Shown here: positions 54,481-63,991 of the stretch, in pieces
Position numbering within the stretch: the first letter of the stretch is position 1
Layout of the letters: every line of letters begins with the position of its first letter
Source: Pomphorhynchus laevis
Taxonomy: Eukaryota > Acanthocephala > Palaeacanthocephala > Echinorhynchida > Pomphorhynchidae
DNA length: 64,000 nt
Reading direction: 5' to 3'
Assembly (NCBI GenBank): GCA_012934845.2
Contig: WNNJ02002235.1
Span: 1-64,000 of the forward strand
Program-made: the position numbers and the translations under genes
Notes under the pieces: model-generated
Databases searched by the model: none
Told to the model about the DNA's origin: nothing
Seen by the model: the letters and a program-made list of their open reading frames with translations, nothing else

Positions 54481-56330
54481 ATCATAACTTATCAATATTA
54501 AAATCAATATGTAACCATATTGAATTAAAATCAATATGTAACGATAATATTAGAAACATAATGGAAACAGAATGCAATTGTAAAAGTCTTAGTTTTGATA
54601 AAATAAATGAACATATATGTACCCATAATCTAGAATTAATTGAAAATTGTGAATTAAGAAAGCTGCTATCAAAAGGGTATAAATATAGATTAAATAACAA
54701 CAACGACAAAAATAAAATTTACAATTCGTTATATAATAACTTAAATGATTACTTTAGTAAGCTGATTGATAATGAAAGCTCGAATATATCTAAGATAAAC
54801 ATTTGGAAAGATTATATATTTGATAAAATTAAAAATAAAATGAAAATAACAAATCAATTATAAAAGGAAAGATAAAATTAATAAAGATATGTATAAAGAA
54901 CTTACTAAATTAAAGGATAACTATATAATAACAACTATTGATAAAGCTAGTAATAACTTTGTCTTCATATGCAAAAAGCTTTATTATGATATACTAGTGA
55001 AAGAGGTTAATTCTAATGATTTAAATGTAAATCCAACATATGAACGTAGTGAGTTGAGTTTAGAAACAATTAGTACAAGTCACTGTTCTATAATGGGTAA
55101 AAAGGGTATAAAGGTTGAATTAGATAATAAAACTATACTTATATTATATTGGAATCCAAAATTACATAAAAATCCAATAAAACCTAAGTTCATATGTAGT
55201 GCTTTAAAATGTACATTAAAACCATTATAATAGCTTTATTATGAACATATGAATAACATATGAACTGTTTAAAAAATAAATCTAAATTATATAAAGATAT
55301 GAAATATATGTTTCGATATATTGATGATATAAAAAATAAAAAAATTATTTTAACGTGGCAAATGCGTGCCCGCGCACGCTTACATGACCACAACAAAACA
55401 AAAATGTAAATCATGTGTTGATGTGTGAACGGAGGAGGTTTTTGAATGTGATAGAGGGAGCGCGGGGGACGTCGAGAGGGAGTTGATTCCAGGCGAGTTA
55501 GGCGGCGACGAGGAAGGATCGGAGACCATAGTTGGTCGAGTAATTGAGAACGTGGAGTAAGAGGGTATGACGGGAACGCAGCGATAGCGAGGTTGGGCGA
55601 GTGTCGTCTAAGAAAGGAAGGTTGATGAACGATGTAGAGTCGACAGCGATGAGACGAAAGTTACAAGAATGCGGAGTTTGATACGGATGTGGATGGTGGG
55701 CCAGGAGAGATGGGCAAAATATGTGGATGTGTGGTCGAAGCGACGGAGACGAAAGAGCACTCGAACGGCGGAGTTGATTATTCGTTGTAGGGGTAGGATT
55801 ATGGATTTTGGAGAATTCGCGAAAGGCTAAGACAGTAAAATATGATATGTGTATTTAACTCTAACAGTTTTATTCAATAAGCGAATGAATTTATCCAGGT
55901 AGCCTCATTATCAATAAAACCAATATTTATGATAAAGAAGGTATATATCTAGGTATGAAAATTATATTAACACCAATGACTTATATTAACATTAACTAAA
56001 ACTACTATTAATTTATATCGTAAAGATGACATATTTAAATTTACAAGAAACATATTTTTGCATGAGCATTCATGCATACCATATAATATAAAATATAATA
56101 CATTAAATAATGAAATTTTAAGAATTGCAACAATATGTAATGATATTGGCTTTCTTAAAAATCATTTAAATAATTTAATAGATACATATTTTAAACTAGG
56201 TTACTATAAAAATAACATCAAGCAGAAAATAGTAAAATATATAAATCAACACAATAATATAAAGAATAAATTTAAAATCATTAGCGGAAAATTTTTATGG
56301 ATGGATAATAAATAATATACTTTGTATTAG
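54480..56330 (+). mobile_element. Naiad PLE interrupted by LINE A
   Basis: CxC segment and fingers (54561-54863 METECNCKSL; 54889-55230), a deleted RT middle, then MFRYIDDI up to the LINE insertion (55331-55841), and on the far side the RT C-terminal part (56058-56315, HEHSCIPYNIKY to SGKFLWMDNK, stop). The last frame keeps the natural C-terminus that the 43-45 kb copy has lost. Confidence 0.85.
55331..55841 (-). mobile_element. LINE family A 3' fragment inserted in a Naiad
   Basis: Minus-strand C-terminal ORF2 and 3' end (hairpin 55364-55369/55374-55379, tail pointing left). The same 7-bp ATGATAT borders it at 55324-55330 and 55842-55848, and the Naiad sequence is continuous across when the insert is ignored. 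Ordinary 5'-truncated target-primed insertion. Confidence 0.85.
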
Positions 56331-56474
56331 AATAAGATAATATAAATAATTATAAATAATAAATAATTATATAGGATATTATATAATGTATATTTATATA
56401 ATGCTTAAATTAATTATTAAAATTTAAAATAAGTAGATTTTTATTAATTGATTTATAACTAGCATACGATGAAT

Positions 56475-56942
56475 AAGAATAAGGATTAGGGATCAGCAGT
56501 AGGAACTGCTATGTTATAAGGTTTAGGGCCTTAGTCATCGACCCAACAGAGAAGTGGACTAAATGTATGCTAATGACGTATTTCCCCTGATGGAATTTGA
56601 TTATCTATTTGATTATTAAATGCTTTTCAGAGGAAATACGTCCCTAGCATGTATTTGGCCCCGCTGCTATGTTGGGTATAGGAGGTAGGGGCCGAAACCT
56701 GATAGCATAGCAGTTACTTATAATCCTTATTCTGATACGTCTGTTATTTATTAGTCAATTCATAAAAATGACGTTTATTTTAAATTTCAATTTTTTATTT
56801 TCTTGATAAATTATATAAAAAACTTGATTTTACTTGATTTAAATTATAAAAAAATCTTAAAACAATTATTTATTTTATTATTTTAAAAACTATATTTCAC
56901 TTGATTTAAATTATAAAAAATCTTAAAACAATTATTAATTTT
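56475..56942. mobile_element. Inverted pair of Naiad terminal repeats
   Basis: 56,475-56,610 is a diverged terminal repeat in minus sense (hairpin and stem 1 degraded). 56,635-56,942 is a well-preserved one in plus sense, with pseudoknot arms 56657-56662, 56664-56671, 56688-56693 and 56706-56713. The plus copy runs on into the 3' tail and is cut at 56,942; its remainder is at 60,334-60,440. Confidence 0.8.
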
Positions 56943-59900
56943 TAGAATCAAACTATCAATGCGAACAAGCAAAAGAAACAAAATTTAAGTCAATCAATCA
57001 AAATCTTCATTACGTTCCACAGCCATTTTTGCGTCCCCCATAGATGCAGCAAGCTCTTCCAGATTAGTATCACGGCTATGGAATCCCAATGTCTGCATTT
57101 GTACAAGTTCGGATGCATAAAGATGTTCTTGAGTTTGGTTTGGTTGTTGATTTGTCGGCTGATGTTGCTGGAGATGAAGACGATCTAATGGTTGAAACAA
57201 CGAAGCAGTATAATCTTGATTTGAGTATTGTAAATTTTGAAATACTGTTGTTGCATAAGCTGTTTGTCTATTGCTTGGTGATCGAAAAGAATCCACATCA
57301 GATGAAGTAGGTTGACTATTCATTTGATTATCGACTAGACCGCTTATATTTGAAGATATCAACTGTGAATATACTTGTGGGGATGTGTCCCTAAGACGAA
57401 TTAGATTCTTTAGAATTTGTACAATCGTCCTCAATGCTCGAGTATTTGTGCATAGAGCACAAATTTCAGGTATTGGCCACTGACTCATAAACTCATGAAT
57501 TACACGATGTACTTGTTCTCTTTGTCCTTCGTCCTGTATAAATTCATATGTACGCAGCAGATTAAGAAGAATCTTAAGCAGATTAAGTAGAATACCAGGA
57601 TCGCAAAGAGAATTATTCATATTTGGGTTAAAACTGGATGCCCGCAACATGTCGAATAACATGAGAGGATTTTCAGCATCGACTACTAATAATTGTTGAG
57701 GGTTCATCGTAGAATACCGATTAATGTTTTCGCTTGACGTAGATTGCAAAGGCGACTCTAAACGGTTTGAATTAGATACATATGAACTAGACGAATCGAT
57801 TTGAAATGTAGTATTCTGAGATGCCACCGGGTTTGGCAGGAGGTTTGTATTTTCAGTTCCTACTTGACTAGTGTTAGCTGTACCAGATGAACTAGAATAA
57901 GTATTCGGAGGGTTATCGCCAAACTGCTCATGTGCCACATTAAGCATTGGTTCTTGAAAATCGCGATAAATTCTCTGTCGAACTTTATATCCGCTCGGTA
58001 ATCTCTCAAGGTTAATCAGGGCTCTGTCATGGTTTCTCGTAATTTCCTGTATAGTTGTAGGAATACGAATCATTTCCATTGTTTGACACATTAAATCCGG
58101 ATTGTTAACGAATTGTGAAACCTCGTGGTTCTGCTCCCTCACTCTTTGCATTTGTGGATTGTTAAGCTTAATTGAACTAAGCAATGCAGGATTACTCATA
58201 AGTCTTTGAGCCAAATTATTACTTAGAAGGTTTTGAACTGCATGTGGATTTGTCTGAATAGTGCCAAAAGTATTTTGTTGCATTTCAGTACAATTTGAAT
58301 TTCCAAATGGAAGGTTCAAAAATGGTGCAAGTGTTAATCTGGATAATGTTGCAGTTCCATAGGTATGTTGATCAATATTCGGTTGAAGCGATATCAACCC
58401 CTCCTTAATTGTTGGTGATTGCTGAAGTGACAAAGAAGCATTATTTGATTGTTTAGAAGTTGAGTGATATGCCGAAGGTCGTCGTGAAGACATGAGTTGC
58501 AGGACAGGCATGTCAACCTCAGAATGGTCGCCTTTGACGACGGAAGCTGACCGAATATTGGAGTCATGAACTATCTCAACTGACTGGGCCTCGGGCTGTG
58601 CAAGGTTGCTCAAAGAAAAGAGTCGCGGAGATGGGTCGTCACAAAATCCAAGACTTTTCTCTAGTAAGGGTTGGCCCATCTCGTCAAGACTTTTGAGGAT
58701 CGCTTTAGCATTTCCTCTCATCAGTGCGACGGACAAGCGCTGAAATAACTGACCCGCTGTGCTACAATACGGGGTACCGTTTCTACATGACATAGAACGA
58801 GCAATGAAACGAATTAGCTTTTCCCCTTGGGGGTTCCATCCTCCGTAAGTTTCAACAACTGCTGCCGTAAAACTGTATCCATTCTCCTCTAATTTGCGTT
58901 TATATTTCCTTTCCTTGACACAGGTGGCATACTTGCTTGCGGCATAGCCAGGGATCTCAGAAGCCATGGAAATATAAGCATTTTGTTGAGGGTTAGTTAC
59001 GGCAAAATCAACTGCTAAAGGAGGGTCCTTATAAAATAGAATGTCCACCGGCCTCTCTCGCAAACCACGAATAAGGTTGGGTACCTCCTTTGCCACCCTC
59101 AATCCAGCAGAAACCGCTGCTTGAAAGACTGTATCCCTCAAGCTATCATGTCGAATTCCAGGGTGGCCTCCAAACTGACATGTTAAGGCGTGGAAGCCGA
59201 ATTTGTCTGCCATCCTAAGGCAGCGTCTGCATCGATAATCACTGTTCCAGAGAGACAACCCTAACCAAAGACGTAGTAGCACAACGAATTCATTTGGTGC
59301 CAAGTTCATATGTGTGGCTTTGCTAGGGACGGCCTGTAACCAAGCACACGCGTGTGGGCATGAAACTGCCAATAATCGGGCAGTATTGAAGCGATCGGCA
59401 TTCTCCAATAGCCTGCTGCGCGACACTTCGTCAATGTGACAAGATAATCCTCGTTGATTTGTTTGCGGATTGCCTACATGTTGCGGAATAATAGATTTAA
59501 CGAATTCGTACCCAGGGAAAGTTAAAGGGTCAAGATTTAATTGGCTAGCGACAGTGTCTACACTAGACAGGAAGGCTGCCTGGGAGTGTTGGAAGCAGCT
59601 TCGAAGGCCCAGTCCTCCCATCTTCAGCGGTAAGCAAGCTTGCATCCACGCCCACTTATCGGGTTGAATAGAAGTGATATTGCTAAAACACTTCAATATC
59701 AAGCGGTCGAACAAACGGAAAAACTCTTCGGCGAAGGCGGGGTCTATAGTGCGCATTAAATGGTTTACCCGTGGAGCGGATGCGCAGCTACGAAGCAGGA
59801 TGAAAGCAACTTGTGGGTCAGGGAGATTTTCGAGCGAGTCCAGAGTTTGACGCAGGGATGGTAGAACAACATCGACAAGGTATCCCGAACAATGTTCCTT

Positions 59901-60333
59901 AGACCCGATGGGACTTCCAAGAATTGTAAAGTTTTTTTGTGGTGTTGACCAATGTGATCCATGGGCATCTGTTCTTTATCAAGTCGACCTTGTCTTCCCT
60001 ACCAATTACTTCGGTTTTTTTCCAGTTAATAGACAGTCCAATCGCAGGAAAATTAGCAGCAAGACGAGCCAGAGCCTCGCCCACCGCAATAGGAGTACCG
60101 CCGATTATTCCGTCGTCGAGGTACCACCTATTTAAGCTGACACCTTCAATCTCCGATATCTGGACCACAATCGGATCAATCGCCAGGCAAAATAGAACTG
60201 GACCAAGAGGATCTCCTTGTTGTACCCCTCTTCGAGACTGAAGAGGTTTCAGGCTACCGAACCGAAGGCTTGAGGTAGTGCCGTATTAATAATAAAAATA
60301 AAAATTTTATTATTAATTAAAATTAATAATAAA
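56943..60333 (-). mobile_element. RLE LINE-ubiquilin chimera inserted in a Naiad tail
   Basis: Bounded by ATTATTAATTTT at 56931-56942 and 60334-60345, and the Naiad tail reads on across the insert. On the minus strand it starts in RT motif B of an RLE LINE (SRRGVQQGDPLGPVLF, ~60.24 kb) and passes motif C (RWYLDDGIIGG, ~60.12 kb). One frame break near 59,760 leads into the 920-codon LINE-ubiquilin frame and a short 3' region. ~45 bp of AT filler lies at the 5' junction. This is the structure of a 5'-truncated retrotransposition product. Confidence 0.75.
56994..59756 (-). CDS. LINE endonuclease-ubiquilin fusion ORF
   Basis: An uninterrupted 920-codon frame. Residues ~1-395 are RLE-LINE: LPLKMGGLGL, zinc knuckle C176-C179-H189-C193, IRHDSLRDTV, nuclease core RPVDILF (Asp238) ... 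AVDFAV (Asp250) ... KYATCVKERKYK, and VVETYGGW. Residues ~480-920 are ubiquilin without its N-terminal UBL: STI1-like NPHAVQNLLSNN and NNPQMQRVREQN, NNPDLMCQTMEM, NHDRALINLERLPSGY, YRDFQEPMLNVAHEQFG, LLPNPVA, NTRALRTIVQIL, and a C-terminal UBA MQTLGFHSRDTNLEELAAS. Ubiquilins shuttle ubiquitylated clients to the proteasome; the UBA binds ubiquitin. No introns. Met 1 is internal to the LINE, so the natural protein would start upstream. Either a fresh read-through fusion or a captured domain; expression unproven. Confidence 0.75.
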   Translation of the reverse strand: MRTIDPAFAEEFFRLFDRLILKCFSNITSIQPDKWAWMQACLPLKMGGLGLRSCFQHSQAAFLSSVDTVASQLNLDPLTFPGYEFVKSIIPQHVGNPQTNQRGLSCHIDEVSRSRLLENADRFNTARLLAVSCPHACAWLQAVPSKATHMNLAPNEFVVLLRLWLGLSLWNSDYRCRRCLRMADKFGFHALTCQFGGHPGIRHDSLRDTVFQAAVSAGLRVAKEVPNLIRGLRERPVDILFYKDPPLAVDFAVTNPQQNAYISMASEIPGYAASKYATCVKERKYKRKLEENGYSFTAAVVETYGGWNPQGEKLIRFIARSMSCRNGTPYCSTAGQLFQRLSVALMRGNAKAILKSLDEMGQPLLEKSLGFCDDPSPRLFSLSNLAQPEAQSVEIVHDSNIRSASVVKGDHSEVDMPVLQLMSSRRPSAYHSTSKQSNNASLSLQQSPTIKEGLISLQPNIDQHTYGTATLSRLTLAPFLNLPFGNSNCTEMQQNTFGTIQTNPHAVQNLLSNNLAQRLMSNPALLSSIKLNNPQMQRVREQNHEVSQFVNNPDLMCQTMEMIRIPTTIQEITRNHDRALINLERLPSGYKVRQRIYRDFQEPMLNVAHEQFGDNPPNTYSSSSGTANTSQVGTENTNLLPNPVASQNTTFQIDSSSSYVSNSNRLESPLQSTSSENINRYSTMNPQQLLVVDAENPLMLFDMLRASSFNPNMNNSLCDPGILLNLLKILLNLLRTYEFIQDEGQREQVHRVIHEFMSQWPIPEICALCTNTRALRTIVQILKNLIRLRDTSPQVYSQLISSNISGLVDNQMNSQPTSSDVDSFRSPSNRQTAYATTVFQNLQYSNQDYTASLFQPLDRLHLQQHQPTNQQPNQTQEHLYASELVQMQTLGFHSRDTNLEELAASMGDAKMAVERNEDFD

Positions 60334-60440
60334 ATTATTAATTTTATTATTTAATTATTAAATTTTGATTTAGCATTATTATAATGTTTTTTATTTTATA
60401 ATTATATTAAATACGTAGACCCAGTTAGCTGATTTGATTG
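60334..60440 (+). mobile_element. Naiad 3' tail, right-hand part
   Basis: Continues the tail cut at 56,942: ATTTTGATTTAGCATTATTATAATG and, at the end, TACGTAGACCCAGTTAGCTGATTTG, the same terminal sequence as the minus-strand Naiads at 37,944 and 43,145. Confidence 0.8.
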
Positions 60441-60690
60441 TTATCTACTTGTCTATTTGCTTTATAGATAATTGAATAATGCTCAGAAACTTATTTGCTT
60501 TATATCTACATTGTACAATTTCATTTACAAAATCAAGCAGTATAATTATCATTGATGCAACTTTCAACTCATTGAGCCATTTGTTGACCATTCGCACGAT
60601 CAAGCGTCTAGACGAATATGGGCAAGGGAAGCGCGGTACTATGACGGCCACGCGAGTACAAAGCTTATATTTTTTATTAATAAATTGATT
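60441..60690. other. Unassigned interval
   Basis: No feature recognised. A plus-strand frame (60479-60688) contains HLLTIRTIKRLDEYGQG, which faintly resembles HYMLTICTLKSPRDYV at ~62,035-62,075, on the other side of the second chimera copy. Confidence 0.3.
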
Positions 60691-60699
60691 TTATTAATA

Positions 60700-62030
60700 A
60701 TAAGGAATTTCCTTTTTTGACAAATAAAGGGCTCTAATAACAAAAAATAGTAAATTACAATAAAAGTCAAGAGTCTTCAATACGTTCTGCAGCCATATTC
60801 GCGTCCCCCATAGATGCAATAAGCGCTTCAAGATTGGTATCACGGCTATGGAATCCCACTGTCTGCATTTGTTCAAGTTCGGATGCATAGAGTTGTTCTT
60901 GAGTTTGGTTTGGTTGTTGATTTGTCGGATGATGTTACTGGGGATTAAGACGAACTAATGGTTAAAACAACGAAGCAGTATAATCTTGATTTGAACTTTG
61001 TAATTTTTTGGATGTTGTTGTTGCATAAGCTGATTTTTTTGCTTGATGATTGAAAGAAATCCACATTAGATGAAGTAGGTTGACTATTCATTTGATTATC
61101 GACTAGACCGCTTATATTTGAAGATATCAACTGTGAATATACTTGTGGGGATGTGCGTCCCTAAGACGAATTAGGTTTTGTAGAATTTGTACAATCGTCC
61201 TCAATGCTCGAGGATTATGGTTTACCCGTGGAATCCTCAATGCTCGAGGATTCCACGGGTAAACCATAAAATGCGAACTATAGACCCCACCTTTGCCGAA
61301 AAGACTTTCCTTTTGTTCGATCGCTTGATATTGAAGTGTTTTAGCAATATCACTTCTATTCAACCCGATAAGTGGGCGTGGATGCAAGCTTGCTTACCGC
61401 TAAAGATGGGAGGACTGGGCTTTTGAAGCTGCTTCCAACACTCTCAGGCAGCCTTCCTGTCCAGTGTAGACACTGTCGCTAGCCAATTAAACCTTGACCC
61501 TAAAACTTTCCCTGGGTACGAATTCGTTAAATCTATAATTCCGCAACATGTAGGAAATCTGCAAAGAAATCAACGAGGATTATCTTGTTACAATGACGAA
61601 GTATCGCGCCGCAGGCTATTGGAGAATGCCGATCGTTTCAATACTGCCCGAATATTGACAGTTTCACGCCCAAACGCGTGTGCTTGGTTACATGCCGTCC
61701 CTATCAAAGCCACACATATGAACTTGGCACCAAATGAATTTGTTGTGCTTCTACGTCTATGGTTAGGGATGTCTCTCTGCAAAAGTGATTATCGATGCAG
61801 ACGCTGCCTTAGGATGGCAGACAAATTCGGCTTCCACGCCCTAACATGTCAGTTTGGAAGCTATCCCGGCATTCGACATGATAGCTTGAGGGATACAGTC
61901 TTTCAAGCAGCGGTGTCTGCTGGATTGACGGTGGCAAAGGAGGTACCAACCTAGTTCTGGTTTGCGAGAGAGACAAGCGGACATTCTATTTTATAAGAAC
62001 CCTTCTTTAGCAGTTGATTTTGCTGACATG
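60700..62030. mobile_element. Second LINE-ubiquilin copy, rearranged
   Basis: 60,750-61,215 (minus) is the ubiquilin C-terminal ~150 residues (NPRALRTIVQILQNLIRLRD, SSNISGLVDNQMNSQPTSS, and a decayed UBA). It joins a perfect 24-bp fold-back (61215-61238 / 61246-61269), then 61,270-62,030 (plus) is the LINE part: MRTIDPTFAEKTF, LPLKMGGLGF, MENADRFNTAR, YRCRRCLRMADKFGFHALTC, IRHDSLRDTV, and PSLAVDFA at the end. The two halves are thus in opposite orientation, and the LINE part is frame-broken at three or more places. Clearly the same combination as the copy at 57-60 kb, older or more damaged. Confidence 0.75.
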
Positions 62031-62976
62031 AACCATTATATGTTGACCATCTGCACATTGAAATCGCCGCGCGACTACGTAGCTGATATAATTGATTTTC
62101 TATTAAAAACGGAATTTTAAAAATTAATTTTTTTATTTGCTATTCAAAATCGAACTGTTTGTAAATGATGAGCGCATTCTATCAAAGAGAAGTTTTTGTT
62201 CGTTTCAGAATTGTCGGCAAGCGTTTTAATGCGCTCGTCACATCTTAAAATTCAAGTGACTTGTCGTCACAGAGAGGAACGCGCTGGTAATGCAATTGCT
62301 GCGTTAGCATACGTTGCACGCACGCACTCTCTCTATTGTAGCTTTTGATAAAATGAAACTCACAATGAGAAAACGTCTCTGCCTATTCTGTTTTCAATTT
62401 TACTGCATGGCCGAGTAGCAAGATAGCCTTACAGTGTGATGACGAGCAGAAAGCTGCGCTCCTGCAGCTATGTGCTGACAATGCAGCGTTTCATTGATGG
62501 ATGACATAGAAAAACAGCAATAGAAAGCCTGCACTCGATGAACAGCAGAAAAAATAGCATTTGTTTCATAACTTTTAATGCGCTTGTTTTTCATTGGTCA
62601 ACTAGTTATTCTCGTTTCATTTGACAATAACAACGCAGATAGAGAATATATACTGCTGTCGGATGGTAGACAGAGAGATTTGCAGAGCAGTACATAAGAG
62701 TGCGTACAGGAAAAGATCAATACAGCATGCACTACAGATATTTTTCTCGTTTCCTAGCCACACTCTATGGCTGCTCAAGCTGTATATGCATGGATACAGC
62801 GACGCAACGCTGTATCCATGCAAATGATAAAACTTGCGTTCGCTTACTGCAGGCAGGATTCGTCAAATTCGTGGTTTAGCATTTTCGTCAGTTTTAGGCT
62901 CTAACGATTTTTGTTCATTTCTAGTTGAACTTTTATTTTGTTTTATTTTGCTCTACTATTTCTAGATAAGAAAACA
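62031..62976. other. Upstream region of the dynein light chain gene
   Basis: No coding region is convincing. Holds a perfect 15-bp fold-back (62787-62801 / 62808-62822, loop ACGCAA). Just before the start codon a pyrimidine-rich stretch ends in CTACTATTTCTAG (~62,953-62,965), a good 3' splice-site candidate, so a 5'-UTR intron is likely; its donor was not located. Confidence 0.45.
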
Positions 62977-63246
62977 ATGGAAGATCGCAAACCGGTGGTC
63001 AAAAGCGTTGACATGTCGGATGAAATGCAGCAAGAGGCTTTGACAGTTGCTGCGGATGCGATTGAGCAGTTCAATATCGAGAAAGACATTGCCGCACATA
63101 TCAAGAAGGAATTTGACAAGAAGTTTTCTCCAACGTGGCACTGCGTCGTCGGAAGAAACTTCGGCAGTTATGTTACACACGAAACAAAACATTTCATCTA
63201 TTTCTATCTCGGATCCGTGGCCATTCTGCTTTTCAAATCTGGTTAA
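62977..63246 (+). CDS. DYNLL: Dynein light chain LC8-type
   Basis: Exactly 89 codons, the family length. Start chosen at the ATG of MEDRKPVV because LC8 proteins begin with a residue or two before DRK; the upstream in-frame Met is in the presumed intron. [29 protein letters not shown] and ILLFKSG at the C-terminus are hallmark sequences. LC8 is a homodimeric hub that binds short linear motifs in dynein intermediate chain, myosin V and many other partners. The N-terminal third ([23 protein letters not shown]) is more diverged than in most animals, the C-terminal two thirds nearly invariant. The coding region has no intron. Poly(A)-signal candidates AATAAA at ~63,395 and ~63,449. The only clearly intact conserved host gene in the window. 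Confidence 0.95.
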   Translation: MEDRKPVVKSVDMSDEMQQEALTVAADAIEQFNIEKDIAAHIKKEFDKKFSPTWHCVVGRNFGSYVTHETKHFIYFYLGSVAILLFKSG

Positions 63247-63511
63247 ATTATTGTTATGAATAGTCGATACTTCTTTTTTCTATAAAGTTTGTAAGAATTG
63301 TGTTCCTATTTATTCTCTAAAAATGCATCTCTACCTGTACGTTAAAGCATTTGTTTAAAGCACTTACAAATAAGTAAGTAGCAACGGTTTGAAATAAATT
63401 GCAACTGTTCTCGTCCACTTTTGTTTAGTCCTTACAAATCTCGAGGATAAATAAAGAACATATACAAAATATATTTTATAAATATATTTTTAAATATTAA
63501 TATTTAAATAT

Positions 63512-63991
63512 ATTAAATATTAATTCAATAATTTAATATCGCGGATGATTACTTTCGTAGTAAATTTAATAATGTCTTAACTCTTCGACCCGAGAAATCT
63601 CGCGGATAAAAAAACAATATTAAATATTTAAAAAAACACTTTTAATTTATTCACTTCATTATAAAAAAGAAATTCTATCAGAATTAAACAGAAAAGAGGA
63701 CTGCTATTTGATTAAAATATTGTTTTTAATACCGCCTGTTTAACACCCAAACGAATATGGATTAAAATATTGTTTTTGATACAGCCTGTTTAACACCTAA
63801 AGGAATACGGATCTTCGACGGATGTATGTGTTTTATTATTACAAGATTAATTATGATTTATAATTAATTTAAAAAATAATAATTGATTATTAAATATTAA
63901 TTCAATAATTTAATATCGCGGATGATTACTTTCGTAGTAAATTTAATATTGTCTTAACTCTTCGACCCGAGAAATCTCGCGGATAAAAAAA
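63512..63991. repeat. Downstream direct and tandem repeats
   Basis: A ~103-bp unit (63512-63614 and 63889-63991, about one mismatch) containing ATCGCGGATGATTACTTTCG and GACCCGAGAAATCTCGCGG. Between them lies a two-copy 50-bp tandem (63711-63760, 63761-63810). Unit identity unknown; the second 103-bp copy runs to near the window end, so an array may continue. Confidence 0.75.

Noticed and set aside
60560-62080. Homology between ~60,578-60,612 and ~62,033-62,070 (LLTIRTIK / MLTICTLK)
   Set aside because: The match is too short, with low-complexity flanks; it could be a shared insertion target, but I cannot support it.
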